DNA of 64,000 nucleotides from Isoetes taiwanensis. Lineage: Eukaryota > Streptophyta > Lycopodiopsida > Isoetales > Isoetaceae. This document shows, piece by piece, positions 22,140-31,809 of the stretch (positions within the stretch are counted from its first letter, which is position 1; every line of letters starts with the position of its first letter). Made by a program: the position numbers and the translations under genes. The DNA lies in NCBI GenBank assembly GCA_021234155.1, contig JAJEKV010000013.1, forward strand, positions 18,386,482-18,450,481, read 5' to 3'. A model generated the notes under the pieces. It saw only the letters and a program-made list of their open reading frames with translations. It did not search any database and was not told the origin of the DNA.

Positions 22140-22700
22140 CATGTAAATGTTCTTGGGCTGCAGTAAGAAAAGTGTGCAGTAATAATTCAATCTTTGTAAC
22201 TTTTTATTCCCAAAGGTTTAACAATGTTTAAAAGAAACCTAGCTCCTTCATGTTAGATACTATTACATGGACTCTGAGAGCTTTGAGTGGAATAACATTG
22301 TCTCCACAACCTCTGAAGGACCACATTGTTGATCTTTATCATGTCTTCACTCTTTCGTGTCAAGATGGTCTTGTCGTACAACAAGTGCACATCTGTCTCC
22401 ATTATTTCGTTGCTCAAAATCGTCAATCAAGTCATCTTCCACGATGCATTCTTCGGGTATTTCAACCATCCTGATTGAAACCCAGATGCTGGCCCTGCAT
22501 ATGTTGGTTCTCGCTTCACTTGTTTTGTGTTCGTCACTCTTCAGTCTCCAGTTGCTTGTCTTCTTCAAGCTTGCTCAACCTATCAGCCTCAAGCTTCTTT
22601 AGGGCAAAAGTTGGAACCTGTCAATACTCCACAATATTGTCAACAGTGGGCTGCAAGGGATTTGTTTATATATTGACAAAAGCTTAGATTGAAAAGATAG
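22140..22700. other. Unrecognised segment
   Basis: The minus strand has a charged coiled-coil-like stretch (ALKKLEADRLSKLEEDKQLE, near 22550-22605) and an acidic frame at 22347-22568. Neither matches a family I recognise. It may be cargo of the Helitron whose 3' end lies at 22100. Confidence 0.25.
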
Positions 22701-22711
22701 TGAATATTGTA

Positions 22712-24504
22712 TATTCTAGAATGGGGCTCGCATGAAACCAACAAACTGCGGTTTTTGTTGGTTTTATGCGAACCCCATTCTAGAATCCCATCGATCCGAG
22801 ACATCGGATCGCCATTCTAGAATGGGACGAGTATGCATGTCTTGCATGCATGCATGCGGCGCATGCCATCTCTGGTTGGGAGTTCGCTATTTTAGGCGCA
22901 GTTCTGCATCAACGCCTCATCGGGCGCTTCCTCTTCTCTCGCCAGCACCTTATTCTCTTTCTTTGAATCCAAGCGGGGGAGGGTTTCTCCCCTTTGGTTT
23001 GGCCAATTTACGTTTTTTTTCATCTTTGTGGCATGCCCTTTCTTGGCCTTGGCTCTTCTTTAGCCTTCATCCTGTGACCTTTGTCCTCGATCCCAGTTTT
23101 GTTAAGGAAGTCCTTTGGTATTCGGACGGTTTTTGTTGGTTTCATACGAGCCCCATTCTAGAATCCCATCGATCCGAGACATCGGATGCCATTCTAGAAT
23201 GGGGCGTATGTCTTGTATACATGTATCGCGGCGCATGCCTTTTCTGGTTCGAGTTAAGCTATTTTGGGCGTGGTTCGCATCAACGTCTCATCGCGCTTCC
23301 GCTTCTCTAGCAAGTACCTTATTCTCTTTTCTTTGAACCCACCCTCCCCCTTCTTTGTTTATTGTATTTGTCACCTAGCACGCGTGACCAGCCCCTCTAT
23401 TTGAAGAGGTTTTTGTTTTATTGTCGCGTGGCACGCGAGATCAGCCCCTCCACTCTGGGAGGTTTGTTTTGTCACATTTTTTTTTGTGTTGGTGATGTGA
23501 GGTTGGAGAGTGGCATCTGTTTCGACTTCTCCATTCGTGGGTTTTGGGAGCGATTTCTCTGCCTTACGTTTGTCCAAGCCCCTTGATGAAGGCTTATCAC
23601 TAGGGTTTTTCCTCGAAAACCCGAAAGGGCGGGGTTTTTTAATCCCAGTGATAAGCTTTCTGCAGGTACATCAGCCAAACATCTATTAGCATTGTATTTT
23701 ATGGGGTCCAAATTATATAATTGGATATTCCCTTTATTTTTCATGGGTAGTTCGCATGTGTGTGGCTACCCACTATCCAGACTAGACTAGGCTTCTCATT
23801 CATCTCAGCAGATTTTCTACAATGGTGGGTAGTGGGTAGCTGCACACATGCGAACTACCCAAAAAATAAAGGGAATATCCAATTATATAATTTGGACCCC
23901 ATAAAATACAAGCTAATAGATGTGTGGTTGAAAAATACTGCCGAAAACTTATCACCGATTAAAAAAACCTCCCTTTCGGTTTTCGAGGAAAAACCCTAGT
24001 GATAAGCCTTCGCAAGGGGGCTTGGACAAATATAAGGCATAGAAATCGCCCCAAAACCCACGAATGGAGAAGTCAAAAGATGCCGCCGCCAAAAACCGAC
24101 TCCGCACATCACCAACACAAAAACGCGGACAAAACAAACCTCCCAGAGTGGGGGGGTTGATCCGCGTGCACGCCGACAATAAAACAAAACCTCTTCAAAT
24201 AGAGGGGCTGATCATGCGTGCCAGGCGACAAATACAATAAACAAAGAAGGGGGGAGGGTGGGTTCAAAGAAAAGAGAATAAGATACTGCTGAGAGAGAAG
24301 AGGACAGAACCGCGCCTAAAATAGTGAACTTCTAACCAGAAAGGGCATGCAATGCATGCAAGACATGCATGCTCGCCCCATTCTAGAATGGCGATCCGAT
24401 GTCTCGGATCGATGGGATTCTAGAATGGGGCTCGCATGAAACTAACAAACCGCCCGAATACCAAAGGACTTCCTTAACAAAACTGGGATCGAGGACGAAG
24501 GTCA
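22712..24504. mobile_element. Foldback element cluster with about 700-bp inverted arms
   Basis: The core is an inverted repeat: left arm 23075-23775, loop about 23776-23829, right arm 23830-24504. Matching landmarks in opposite order include TGACCTTTGTCCTCGATCCC (23075) with its complement ending at 24504, nested hairpins at 23151-23204 and 24376-24430, and GGTTTTTCCTCGAAAACCC cores at 23608 and 23977. The hairpin is CCCCATTCTAGAAT...ATTCTAGAATGGGG around CGATCCGAGACATCGG-type inner palindromes. A second left-arm copy (about 22760-23074) lies in tandem, opened by a palindrome at 22712-22786. No transposase is present. The right edge interrupts a LINE ORF1-like sequence. It is a foldback or very-long-TIR element, or a head-to-head duplication. 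Confidence 0.8.
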
Positions 24505-25240
24505 GCACTGTAAATTTCACTATGCGCGGGTGGTGGGGCTGCAATGTTCCAACCCTATGTGCAGCAGTGACAACAACTGGTGTTGTGAAGTCCAATTTAG
24601 CTAACACCAAAGTCTGTACCTTCTGTTGCAAGTCCTCTGATGCTTCTTCTGGCATGCCACGGATTACCAGATTACACTGACGGTTGTGCCTATCAATGTA
24701 TTCTCTACGCCTCTGAGCAGATGTAGATGCAGATGTAGATGCAAAACCTGTTACATGAGAGTTTTGAAATTGGGGGGAGGATGAACTAGGCATGGATCTC
24801 ACATAAGGATCATGATGCTGTGAAGAAGAAGTTGGAGGTGCCTTAGTTGCATGAGAATAGGAACGTTCCAAGGCAGCAACTCGACTAGATGTGTCCTTAG
24901 CAAGCTCAGTCACTTGGCAGGTCATGCTTTCTTCTAATGTTCGCATGCGAGTATTACAACTTCGCAGACACCTCGTGAGACATGGCGGAGTAAATCTTGT
25001 CTTTGCTTGCCAATATCAACCATTAGGTGCTCCACAAATCATATGACAAGCAAAGAAACTCCAACTTTGCCCTCAATTGCTTCCCAAAGCTTTGCATGTT
25101 CAACATGAATTTTGCCAATGAGCGTTGTAAGGTCAATTCATTTACACTTTGCCAATTCAGACCTCAATGCACATTGAAATTGTGTCATCTCTTGTTGCCG
25201 CATGTGCAAAGTAGTGAAGAATGTCAAGCTTGTTCTCTAG
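24498..25240 (-). pseudogene. LINE ORF1-like protein fragment
   Basis: The minus strand encodes a coiled-coil-like N-terminal part (WEAIEGKVG, RTLEESMTCQVTELAKDTSS, RVAALERSY), a Ser-rich linker, and then RRREYIDRHNRQCNLVIRGM followed by a segment ending AAHRVGTLQPHHPRIVKFT. The NLVIRGMPEE...KL...V..AHRVG....PRIVKF pattern is that of L1-type ORF1/RBD-like proteins and related retroelement leaders. The frame then runs straight into foldback-arm sequence, which truncates it. The region above about 24950 needs frameshifts to stay open. No ORF2 is present beside it. Confidence 0.55.
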
Positions 25241-25344
25241 ATCTTTTTGAAACAAATTGACATAGAGAGGAAGACGTCCGGACGAGGAACTTTGGAGAAA
25301 TCATCCGGGGTCAATGCCTCAAAGAGCCCGCTCCCTTTCATCAT

Positions 25345-25640
25345 CCCGAGTTGAACCTCCAACGATATGTTGGAGGTGTGGCTGAGCGATATGCACTTCC
25401 AACACCAGATAGCGGTGCAATCGCCCCCATCAACATCAGCACCATGTGGTGAACCTCCAACGCGTGTTGGAGGTTCGTCTGCAGAAACGATTACTCACCG
25501 CCAACACAATAGAACGGATGCAATACGCTCTCCCATCATCATCGTTGAACCTCCAACGATGTTGGAGGTTCGTCTAGGCCATTTGCTCCACCAACACCGT
25601 GGAATTTATGATGGACAACGCTTTATCCCGCTTGAGAGTA
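25345..25640. repeat. Three ~97-bp units each carrying a GAACCTCCAAC palindrome
   Basis: GAACCTCCAACGATATGTTG followed by GAGGT, GAACCTCCAACGCGTGTTGG and GAACCTCCAACGATGTTGGA recur near 25351, 25449 and 25544. Each forms a perfect 8-11-bp stem with a tiny loop. Between them CACC/CCAACACC, CGATGCAAT and CCCATCATCA words repeat in the same order, so the whole ~97-bp unit is tandem. The palindromes are conserved better than the rest. Confidence 0.75.
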
Positions 25641-25689
25641 AAGATGCAATGCCCTATTTAATGTCTGGCTGTTTAAGATGAGCATCTTT

Positions 25690-26591
25690 ATTGAGAGATC
25701 GAAGTCACATCACCTTTGTAACCGCTATCTTTGTTCGTGGATCCGAGAGACTTCAAGGGGTGACGAGCAGGCCCTCGACAATTTGGCTGATCAAAGGGAT
25801 TAATACCCACCATAGAAAAGTCCCCTAGCTGCTGCAGAGGAATTGAAGGAGCCATTACTTCCTGAGGGCCGAAATGGGCTGGTCTATAATAAAAAGCAGT
25901 CCCGAAATCAAAAAGTCCAAAAAGCTGAAATCTATAAGGATGCAAATGGTCCAAATCATATATCATTGGAAAGATCCAGGCATAAGCTTTCCAACGAGCC
26001 CGAAATCACCTGATTCTGGTGTCTCTAGCTCAAGTTATGAGCTCGAGAAGTTTTGCCGTCGGGCACCAAAAAGGGGAAGAGAAATCCACAAAGCAAGGAC
26101 TAAATTAAATGGACTAAATGGACCATTGGTAATTAAAGGGGTCGATGAGATATTGTTGCTCTAGAGATATGGTTCTAACTCTATTTAGATATAAAGATTA
26201 AAGATAGAATGAAAACATGCGGTCCAATACTTTGGACCAAGACTCATTTGAAATAAAGGTTCAGGAGATCGGCGAGGTATGCAGAGATCGATTCGGCATT
26301 GTTGCCGAATTGTGCAAATAATTTTAAGATGAATGAAATTATTGTATATCCAGTGTGTGTAGTTGATCTGTAGGAGATCAAGACGAAGCTTGGGCTCTGG
26401 GGGAAATTTGGTCCGCACTGCTATAGCACTGGGTCAATCCCTCAGGAACAAAATTTTTATTGTAGTAAATATATCGTTCATATTATATATTGACTGGAGA
26501 AACATTGCCTAACTATTTGTCTTTGCATAATTGTCTAGTGTAATTGTGCTTGATTAAATTTATTTTCAAAATTATCTAGTTAAATTCTACA
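25690..26591 (+). mobile_element. Probable 5' LTR region of the Ty1/copia relic
   Basis: The right edge is defined by ...TTCTACA directly before the primer-binding site. The left edge is not visible; a TGTTG start at about 26153 is one candidate. The segment with TTTCCAACGAGCCCGAAATC and CTCAAGTTATGAGC (25995-26045) has the look of plant LTR or intergenic retroelement sequence. No second LTR is recognisable downstream, so the boundary is a guess. Confidence 0.4.
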
Positions 26592-26592
26592 A

Positions 26593-26604
26593 TGGTATCA
26601 GAGC
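26593..26604 (+). promoter_or_regulatory. tRNA-iMet primer-binding site
   Basis: TGGTATCAGAGC is the classic plant LTR-retrotransposon primer-binding site, complementary to the 3' end of initiator methionine tRNA. It lies two bases after the CA that would close the LTR. Confidence 0.8.
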
Positions 26605-28060
26605 TCAGGTGATCATGTTTTCCAGATTTAGTGCAAATTTTTTAAATGCCATACATGTATTTAAAGGTGACGGAGGCTTTCAAAATTTGAAGCAAGGCAT
26701 TAGACAAGTTCTAGAATTTGAGAACTTATGGTTTTTAATTGATGAAAATGCTACGAAACACCCAGATTACTGTAGTTGTAGGAACATCTAACTCATGGGA
26801 AATAAGCTCGAGTTCTACCTCTGAAGACTTTGCTGTTGGAGGGAGGTCAACAACTTCTACAGTAAGTTTGGAAAGTGACAAAGGCCTTAGTATTATGGAA
26901 GCTCAAGCCATAATTACTTGCAAGATTGGTTTATCAAATTGAAACTTAAAGATATATCATCAAAGAATGTGTGGGTTTAAATGATAAAACATTATGAGGC
27001 AAAATCATCCTCCCAGATAGATGTTCTAGAGAAATAATTGAAGAGACTCAAGTTGCATGACAAAGCCAATCTAACATAATTCTTTGAGAAGTTTGATGCA
27101 ATTGTTGCAGAACTTGAAGGTGCAGGAGTTGTTCTTAATGAACAGTATCAATTTTTGGCCATTGCAAGGTTGTGTCAGTTAGCTACATTACTGAGGAATG
27201 TAGCAAGATCCAACAAACATGCTATCCAAATGGCGAGGACTGAACTGAAGCAGGGTATTGATGATGATGATCAGTCAACCAAGGTGATTTATACAGGGAA
27301 GTAGAAAGGTAAAGAAAGAAATAACCCAAATAATAGAAGCAAAGTTGGTCCCTATTATAATTGTGATATGTTTCGATATCTTAAAAAAGATTGTCAAAAA
27401 CTTGGAAGGGAAGTTGTATGCTACAACTATGAAGGCGAGGGGCATATGTCTGCAAATTCTTCTAGCCTAGAGGGGGCCCTGCTAAAGGCAGGGGCGGAGG
27501 TATGCTACCGTGGATAGGATGTCTTTGAGGAAATTTCACAGTAAACCTTACTCAAGAAGCCAAGGATGAAGAAGATGAGCAAAAGGAAGATGATGAGGTA
27601 TGTAAATCTGAGTTATTTTTTCTAACATACAGGAAAAATGGTTCCAAGCTCATGGTTATAGATTCAAGAGATGAGAGGACAGTATAAAAAAGGCTTAAGG
27701 AATGTAAAGGAAGAGGAGATGGACATGTTCAGCTTGGAAATGGGGAACTGCAGGAGATTCAAGATACTAGAATGCTTGAGTTGTTTGACCTACAAGGAAG
27801 AGTAGTTAAGCTAAGGGATGTGCTTTTGTATGCCAGGATATGATCTCTGTATCTCAACTAGTGGACCTTGGATACAAGGTTGTTTTTGAAAGATTGCAAT
27901 GTAAAGTGTTCATGCATAGTAAAATTGTGTTAACTGGAAAACGTGTTAGAAACGTTTTTGGTTTAAAGACAGATCACTATTTTCCAAGTGTAAACCTTGT
28001 TACATGCCCATCCTTGAAAACATGGCATGAAAGATTATGCCATGTAAGCTGCAACCTTTA
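26605..28060 (+). pseudogene. Decayed Ty1/copia gag-pol (gag to GAG-pre-integrase)
   Basis: After the primer-binding site comes a gag start (VFKGDGGFQNLKQGIRQVLE, 26655 on) typical of copia gag. This is followed in other frames by a UBN2-like gag body (ANLT.FFEKFDAIVAELEGAG, FLAIARLC). Two degenerate zinc knuckles, YYNCDMFRYLKKDCQK and CYNYEGEGHMSANS, have lost key Cys residues. A protease-like IDSRDE stretch has lost the DSG motif. The last part is a clear GAG-pre-integrase domain (LVDLGYKVVFERLQCKVF ... WHERLCHVS, 27850-28045). Integrase, RT and RNase H are absent. Many stops and frameshifts show old decay. Confidence 0.75.
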
Positions 28061-28163
28061 ATGCACATCCTTTAATGGGCAAGTATGTTCTTATGCGGAT
28101 CATTCGTTCTTTTCAAAAGATGCTGCAGTTATTGACAGAATCTAATGCATACCTAATTCACAG

Positions 28164-28320
28164 ATTACTGAGTTGAAGTTGTTGTTGGACAGCCTGGAAA
28201 AGGAAAGGGGCTTATATTTTGCCAAGTTTTGTGATAGTGAAATTTTGTGCCAAACTTCGACTATTGAGAAGACACCAATCTGTGTTGTGAATGCTGGACT
28301 ATTGCCCTACATTCAAACTA
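28164..28320 (+). pseudogene. EB1 (microtubule end-binding protein) C-terminal exon fragment
   Basis: The frame reads ITELKLLLDSLEKERGLYFA, then KFCDSEILCQTSTIEKTPI. This closely matches the EB1 C-terminal dimerisation domain, whose hallmark is LEKERDFYF.KLRDIE.LCQ. EB1 proteins track growing microtubule plus ends and bind partners through this domain. The match starts exactly after a CTAATTCACAG splice-acceptor-like sequence, so it is a genomic exon with intron remnants and not a processed copy. Homology fades after about residue 40 and the frame stops at 28332. The calponin-homology N-terminal domain is absent. It is best read as a captured or relic fragment. Confidence 0.65.
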
Positions 28321-28649
28321 AGTATGTTATCTAGGTTCAAACTAATTACCTAATTGTTCTTTTTTTGCAAGTTGTTTAACTAATGCATACCATTTGGAAA
28401 TTATAACATTAGTCGGAGTAGAGTAGATATGATTTACTTCTTGCCACCCATCAACTCTTAGAGTTGGTGTGAGTCAAGCACATCCATGCTTGGTCATAAG
28501 CTTTTAGAAGACAAAATCAAGCTTAGGGGAGACAAAATCAAGCTTAGGGGTCCGACACGCGCCCCAAAAGGCTTTGCCCTACCACAGATGCGGCATCGGC
28601 TCGAGTCTTAAGAAATTATGGAGTCTTAAGAAGCAACATATAATACATA

Positions 28650-28795
28650 GCCCATCGCGGTGGTGGTCTAGTGGTAAGGCCTTGGATTGGGGTGATCCCC
28701 ACCAGGGTTCAAAACCCACTGGCTACCACTGGGTGGGATACGTGGGTGGGTGCAAGTCCCACCAACCATGCCTTCAATAAAAAAAAAAAAAAAAA
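28650..28795 (+). mobile_element. tRNA-derived SINE with 15-bp target-site duplication
   Basis: The body of about 128 bp carries an A-box TGGTCTAGTGG (28664-28674) and a B-box GGTTCAAAACC (28706-28716) about 31 bp apart, as in tRNA-promoted SINEs. It ends in CAATA followed by about 18 A residues. A perfect duplication AACATATAATACATA flanks it at 28635-28649 and 28796-28810. SINEs are transcribed by RNA polymerase III and copied by LINE reverse transcriptase. The perfect flanks suggest a recent insertion. It also carries a CCACTGG...CCAGTGG-like stem around 28716-28735. Confidence 0.88.
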
Positions 28796-28810
28796 AACAT
28801 ATAATACATA

Positions 28811-29388
28811 CATGAAATTGTCAAATGGTAGACCCTCGGGTCCATATGACAAAAAATATATTAAATGAGTCACATAAGGCCTTCATATCATTCAAAAGTA
28901 CGCTCACATCCAATGTATCTAATTTGTATTTTCTTCATTCATGGAAATAAATAACCTAATTGAGCAAGCAACATTTCTAAAAAGTTCAAAGTAAGAAGAA
29001 ATGATATTTTGTAAATCTATATCAACAAACCATGAAAAATTGATCGATAACATTGGCCAAACAAATTTCTTTGGTGGTGAGACAAGTTGCTTTGGTATAA
29101 CATGTCATAATATATGCAAGGTTTTAGTATAAGGCACATTCTCAATATTTGATATGTCATAATATATATCAATTCCATGGGCAATTTTCTTAGAGCATAT
29201 TTACAAGCTCCCAATGTAAGGCCTGCAATTTAACATATAATACAATATTCACTACGTTTTCAACCTAAGTTTTTGTGTGGCATTATCATATTTGCTACAA
29301 TTGTCATATGCAAACATACATATGTGTGATAGAATAGAATAGAATAGAATATGATTTTATCGTCCAAAGAGAGAGCAGCAGGTGTATT
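28811..29388. other. Intergenic, AT-rich
   Basis: No gene recognised. A short AATAG microsatellite occurs at 29327-29350. The phrase AGCATATTTACAAGCTCCCA ATGTAAGGCC at 29196-29225 recurs as AGCATATTTAAAAGCTCATA ATGCAAGCCC at 30514-30546, so the DNA between (29226-30513) looks inserted into, or duplicated around, this sequence. Confidence 0.5.
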
Positions 29389-29389
29389 A

Positions 29390-29452
29390 CTACCAGGATT
29401 AAAAAACCCCCGCCCCGAAGGGTTTTCGGGGGAAAAACCTTAGTAGCAATAA
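29390..29452. mobile_element. Isolated foldback core
   Basis: GATTAAAAAACCCCCGCCCC then GAAGGGTTTTCGGGGGAAAA is the same core as at 1765 and 23960. It sits between short inverted flanks TATTACTACC and CTTAGTAGCAATA. Only the core is present. Confidence 0.6.
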
Positions 29453-29519
29453 GGATGCCGACATACCGCACGCTTATATACATAATCACAAGCACACCGA
29501 GGTTAATGCCTCGGACGTG

Positions 29520-30460
29520 GGGGACATAACCAGTCCGCGTATCCATTACCTCCCTGAGGTAATGATCCCAACAAGCCTACGAGGTCGTGGCTCAAGAGCT
29601 CATGCGGGGCCGGATGGGGCACAACTAACCGAGCATACCGAGCCCGGATATGCTCGTGACCGGACAGGGCCCGGAGGGCATGACTTTCATCCTCAACGGC
29701 GCTCGCTGACAAAGACTGACAGACTCTGTCCTCACGCTGCCCCAATCCATCTCCCCTCGCTTCACGCGGAGGTGGTGTGCACCGCGAATGGAAGCAATCA
29801 CCCCGCATTTTTTCATGAGTAGATGGGTGCGCAGTAGTGGTGTGGGCATCTCGTGGAGCATGGGATTAACTCGCTGTCGATAATTTGCCACCTTGACATG
29901 TGACAGTGGCCTCGTGATCCCAAAGCTTGGCCATGAAGCAAGCATCCAAGTACTGCTTCAAGGCACCGCTTCCTTCTGCATTATGCACCGGTCCACATCT
30001 ATGTGCCCGCACATTCCATCGCGAACCACCGGGCTTGCTTGTCTTTCCAAAGAGGCTTTGAGTCGCCGCGAGCCCATCGCCACCGCCAAAGCAAGGTTGG
30101 GCAGCCGGGCTTCATCCATAGCCACCACCTTCCTCGAAGTAAATAATGTGACGCTCCAGCTCAGCCCTCCAGAATGGAAGGAAGCCCGCCTCCGGAGCAA
30201 GATCTGATATGGGACCGTGGATTTCACTCCCAAAGCCCCGGCCAAGAAGGCCTTCTCGGCATCTGCTCTAGATCGCTCCAAGTGGTGAGGGATATCACCG
30301 GGCGCCACACTTCGCCCCCATAGAGGAGGACCGGTTCAACCAAAGTCCTGAACAAGTGTGCCTGGTGACCCCATGCATACAGCTCTGCCTTGTGACTGTT
30401 GTTTTGCATTGCATACAGGGCTCTCCAGCCTGCAGTGACCCGTAACCTGATGGATAGAGA
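29520..30460 (-). pseudogene. LINE reverse-transcriptase C-terminal fragment
   Basis: Reading leftward on the minus strand: VTAGWRALYAMQN, then HLFRTLVEPVLLYGGEVWRP, a thumb/connection motif of plant non-LTR retrotransposon RTs. Next come FLAGALGVKSTVPYQILLRR and VVAMDEARLPNLAL in the next frame. Finally a C-terminal zinc-type segment reads EDRVCQ...SASAVEDESHALRAL and HEHIRARYARL. The order equals the end of LINE ORF2. Fingers, palm with YADD and endonuclease are absent. At least three frameshifts are needed. Typical 5' truncation plus decay explains it. Confidence 0.75.
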
Positions 30461-30559
30461 AGCTTACTTTGCAAAACAAACCATAAACAATCACAAAAAT
30501 AAGGATTACTGAGCAAGCATATTTAAAAGCTCATAATGCAAGCCCCGCAATGTAATATA

Positions 30560-30865
30560 TAATCCCATCGATCTGAGACATCGGATCGCCATTCTAGAAT
30601 GGGGCGAGCATGCATGTCTTGCATGCATGCATGCGGCGCATGCCCTTTCTGGTTGGGAGTTCGCTATTTTAGGCGCGGTTCTGCATCAACGTCTCATCGG
30701 CGCTTCCTCTTCTCTCTCAGCAGTACCTTATTCTCTTTTCTTTGAATCCAGGCAGGGGAGAGGCTTCTCCCTGCTTGGTTTGGCCAATTTGGTGTTTCTT
30801 TCATGCTGTGACATGTCCTTTCTCGGCCTTGGCTCTTCTTTAGCCTTCATGGATATCCTCAAGCA
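30560..30865. mobile_element. Foldback-family fragment, left-arm orientation
   Basis: Collinear with 22790-23070: a half hairpin ending CGCCATTCTAGAATGGGG, a GCATGCATGC run, TCGCTATTTTAGGCGCGGTT, GTACCTTATTCTCTTTTCTT, and GGCCTTGGCTCTTCTTTAGC. The left half of the hairpin is missing. The frame downstream (to about 30960) is short and unrecognised. Confidence 0.75.
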
Positions 30866-31153
30866 GGCCAAGCAATTGAAAGGAACATCTCTCTATCTGG
30901 ATTTTGATCTTACTAAGTCCCAACAAGTAGCCGCACGCCCGGAATTTGCAAAAGGTCCGTGACATTCAAAAGAATGGTGGTAAAGCCGCGACCGATTCGT
31001 GGAAAACTAATGATTTTACACCATCACATGCAACCTTTTGCTGATGCCTTTCACCATGCTAAGGCCACTTATACCGCTGGGTGTTGAAGTCCATTCTCCC
31101 ATTTCCCATGCACATACCAATCGCCGCAAATGCGCCTACGGTTGTTCCATCTT

Positions 31154-31809
31154 TGTGACGCCCCCCAATATATAAGACCCCCGGCGTATACATATGGGGG
31201 ACTTTCCCCTCCCATGGCGACCATCTCGCCATGAGCGGTTCCCTCCGGTCTATCCCGCCATCTATAGAGAGATGCCCGTGAAGGACACGAGAGGTGTCAT
31301 TCGCCCACGCCTTCAATGGGACTCCTACGTCGCTGAAGCGTGAATACATGTTAGCACACAAAGATAAATCATATATAAATAACCACTCAAGGGTGGAACA
31401 TCCATCCAAATACCAACGGCAAAGAATATGCATCTAATCCTAAGGAAAGCACCCCAAACCCATGGTTCTACCCCTTCCGGACTCGCGGAGGATAGACCGA
31501 CGGCTCGGTCTCAAGAGATCAGCGCATTTAAGTATAACATGGCGCTGGCTGGCATAGAACATCGGCTAGGGTTGTCCACTCCATCCGCCCCTCATGTGCA
31601 CACTTTGCGGATGAGTCGAATCATGCTATGGCTTCGCTTATAGCCTTCCCGGAGACGCGGCTCGGGTATCACCCTACGAGCCTACTCCAGGTTCATGACG
31701 CCGGTCCGATGAGGCAGGGTCGTGGAAGTCCCCTTCCGGGATCACAAAGTGGTTCCATGGGTGAGCTAGAGAATACGCGTCGCATCGGCGACCCCGCATC
31801 CGCATTCCC
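31154..31809 (+). mobile_element. Possible LTR fragment truncated by the TR-GAG element
   Basis: TGTGACGCCCCCCAATATAT at 31154 resembles the 5' start of a plant Ty3-type LTR. About 650 bp later it is interrupted by the start of the next LTR at 31810. No matching partner LTR or coding region is found in the window, so this is tentative. Sequence 30866-31153 to its left is unassigned. Confidence 0.3.

Noticed and set aside
25345..25640. CRISPR-like array
   Set aside because: Only three units, spacers resemble each other, and the context is a plant nuclear genome. It is an ordinary tandem repeat with palindromes.
28650..28735. Functional tRNA gene
   Set aside because: The A- and B-boxes belong to a SINE with A-tail and target-site duplication. 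The sequence does not fold as a complete tRNA with a proper acceptor stem.
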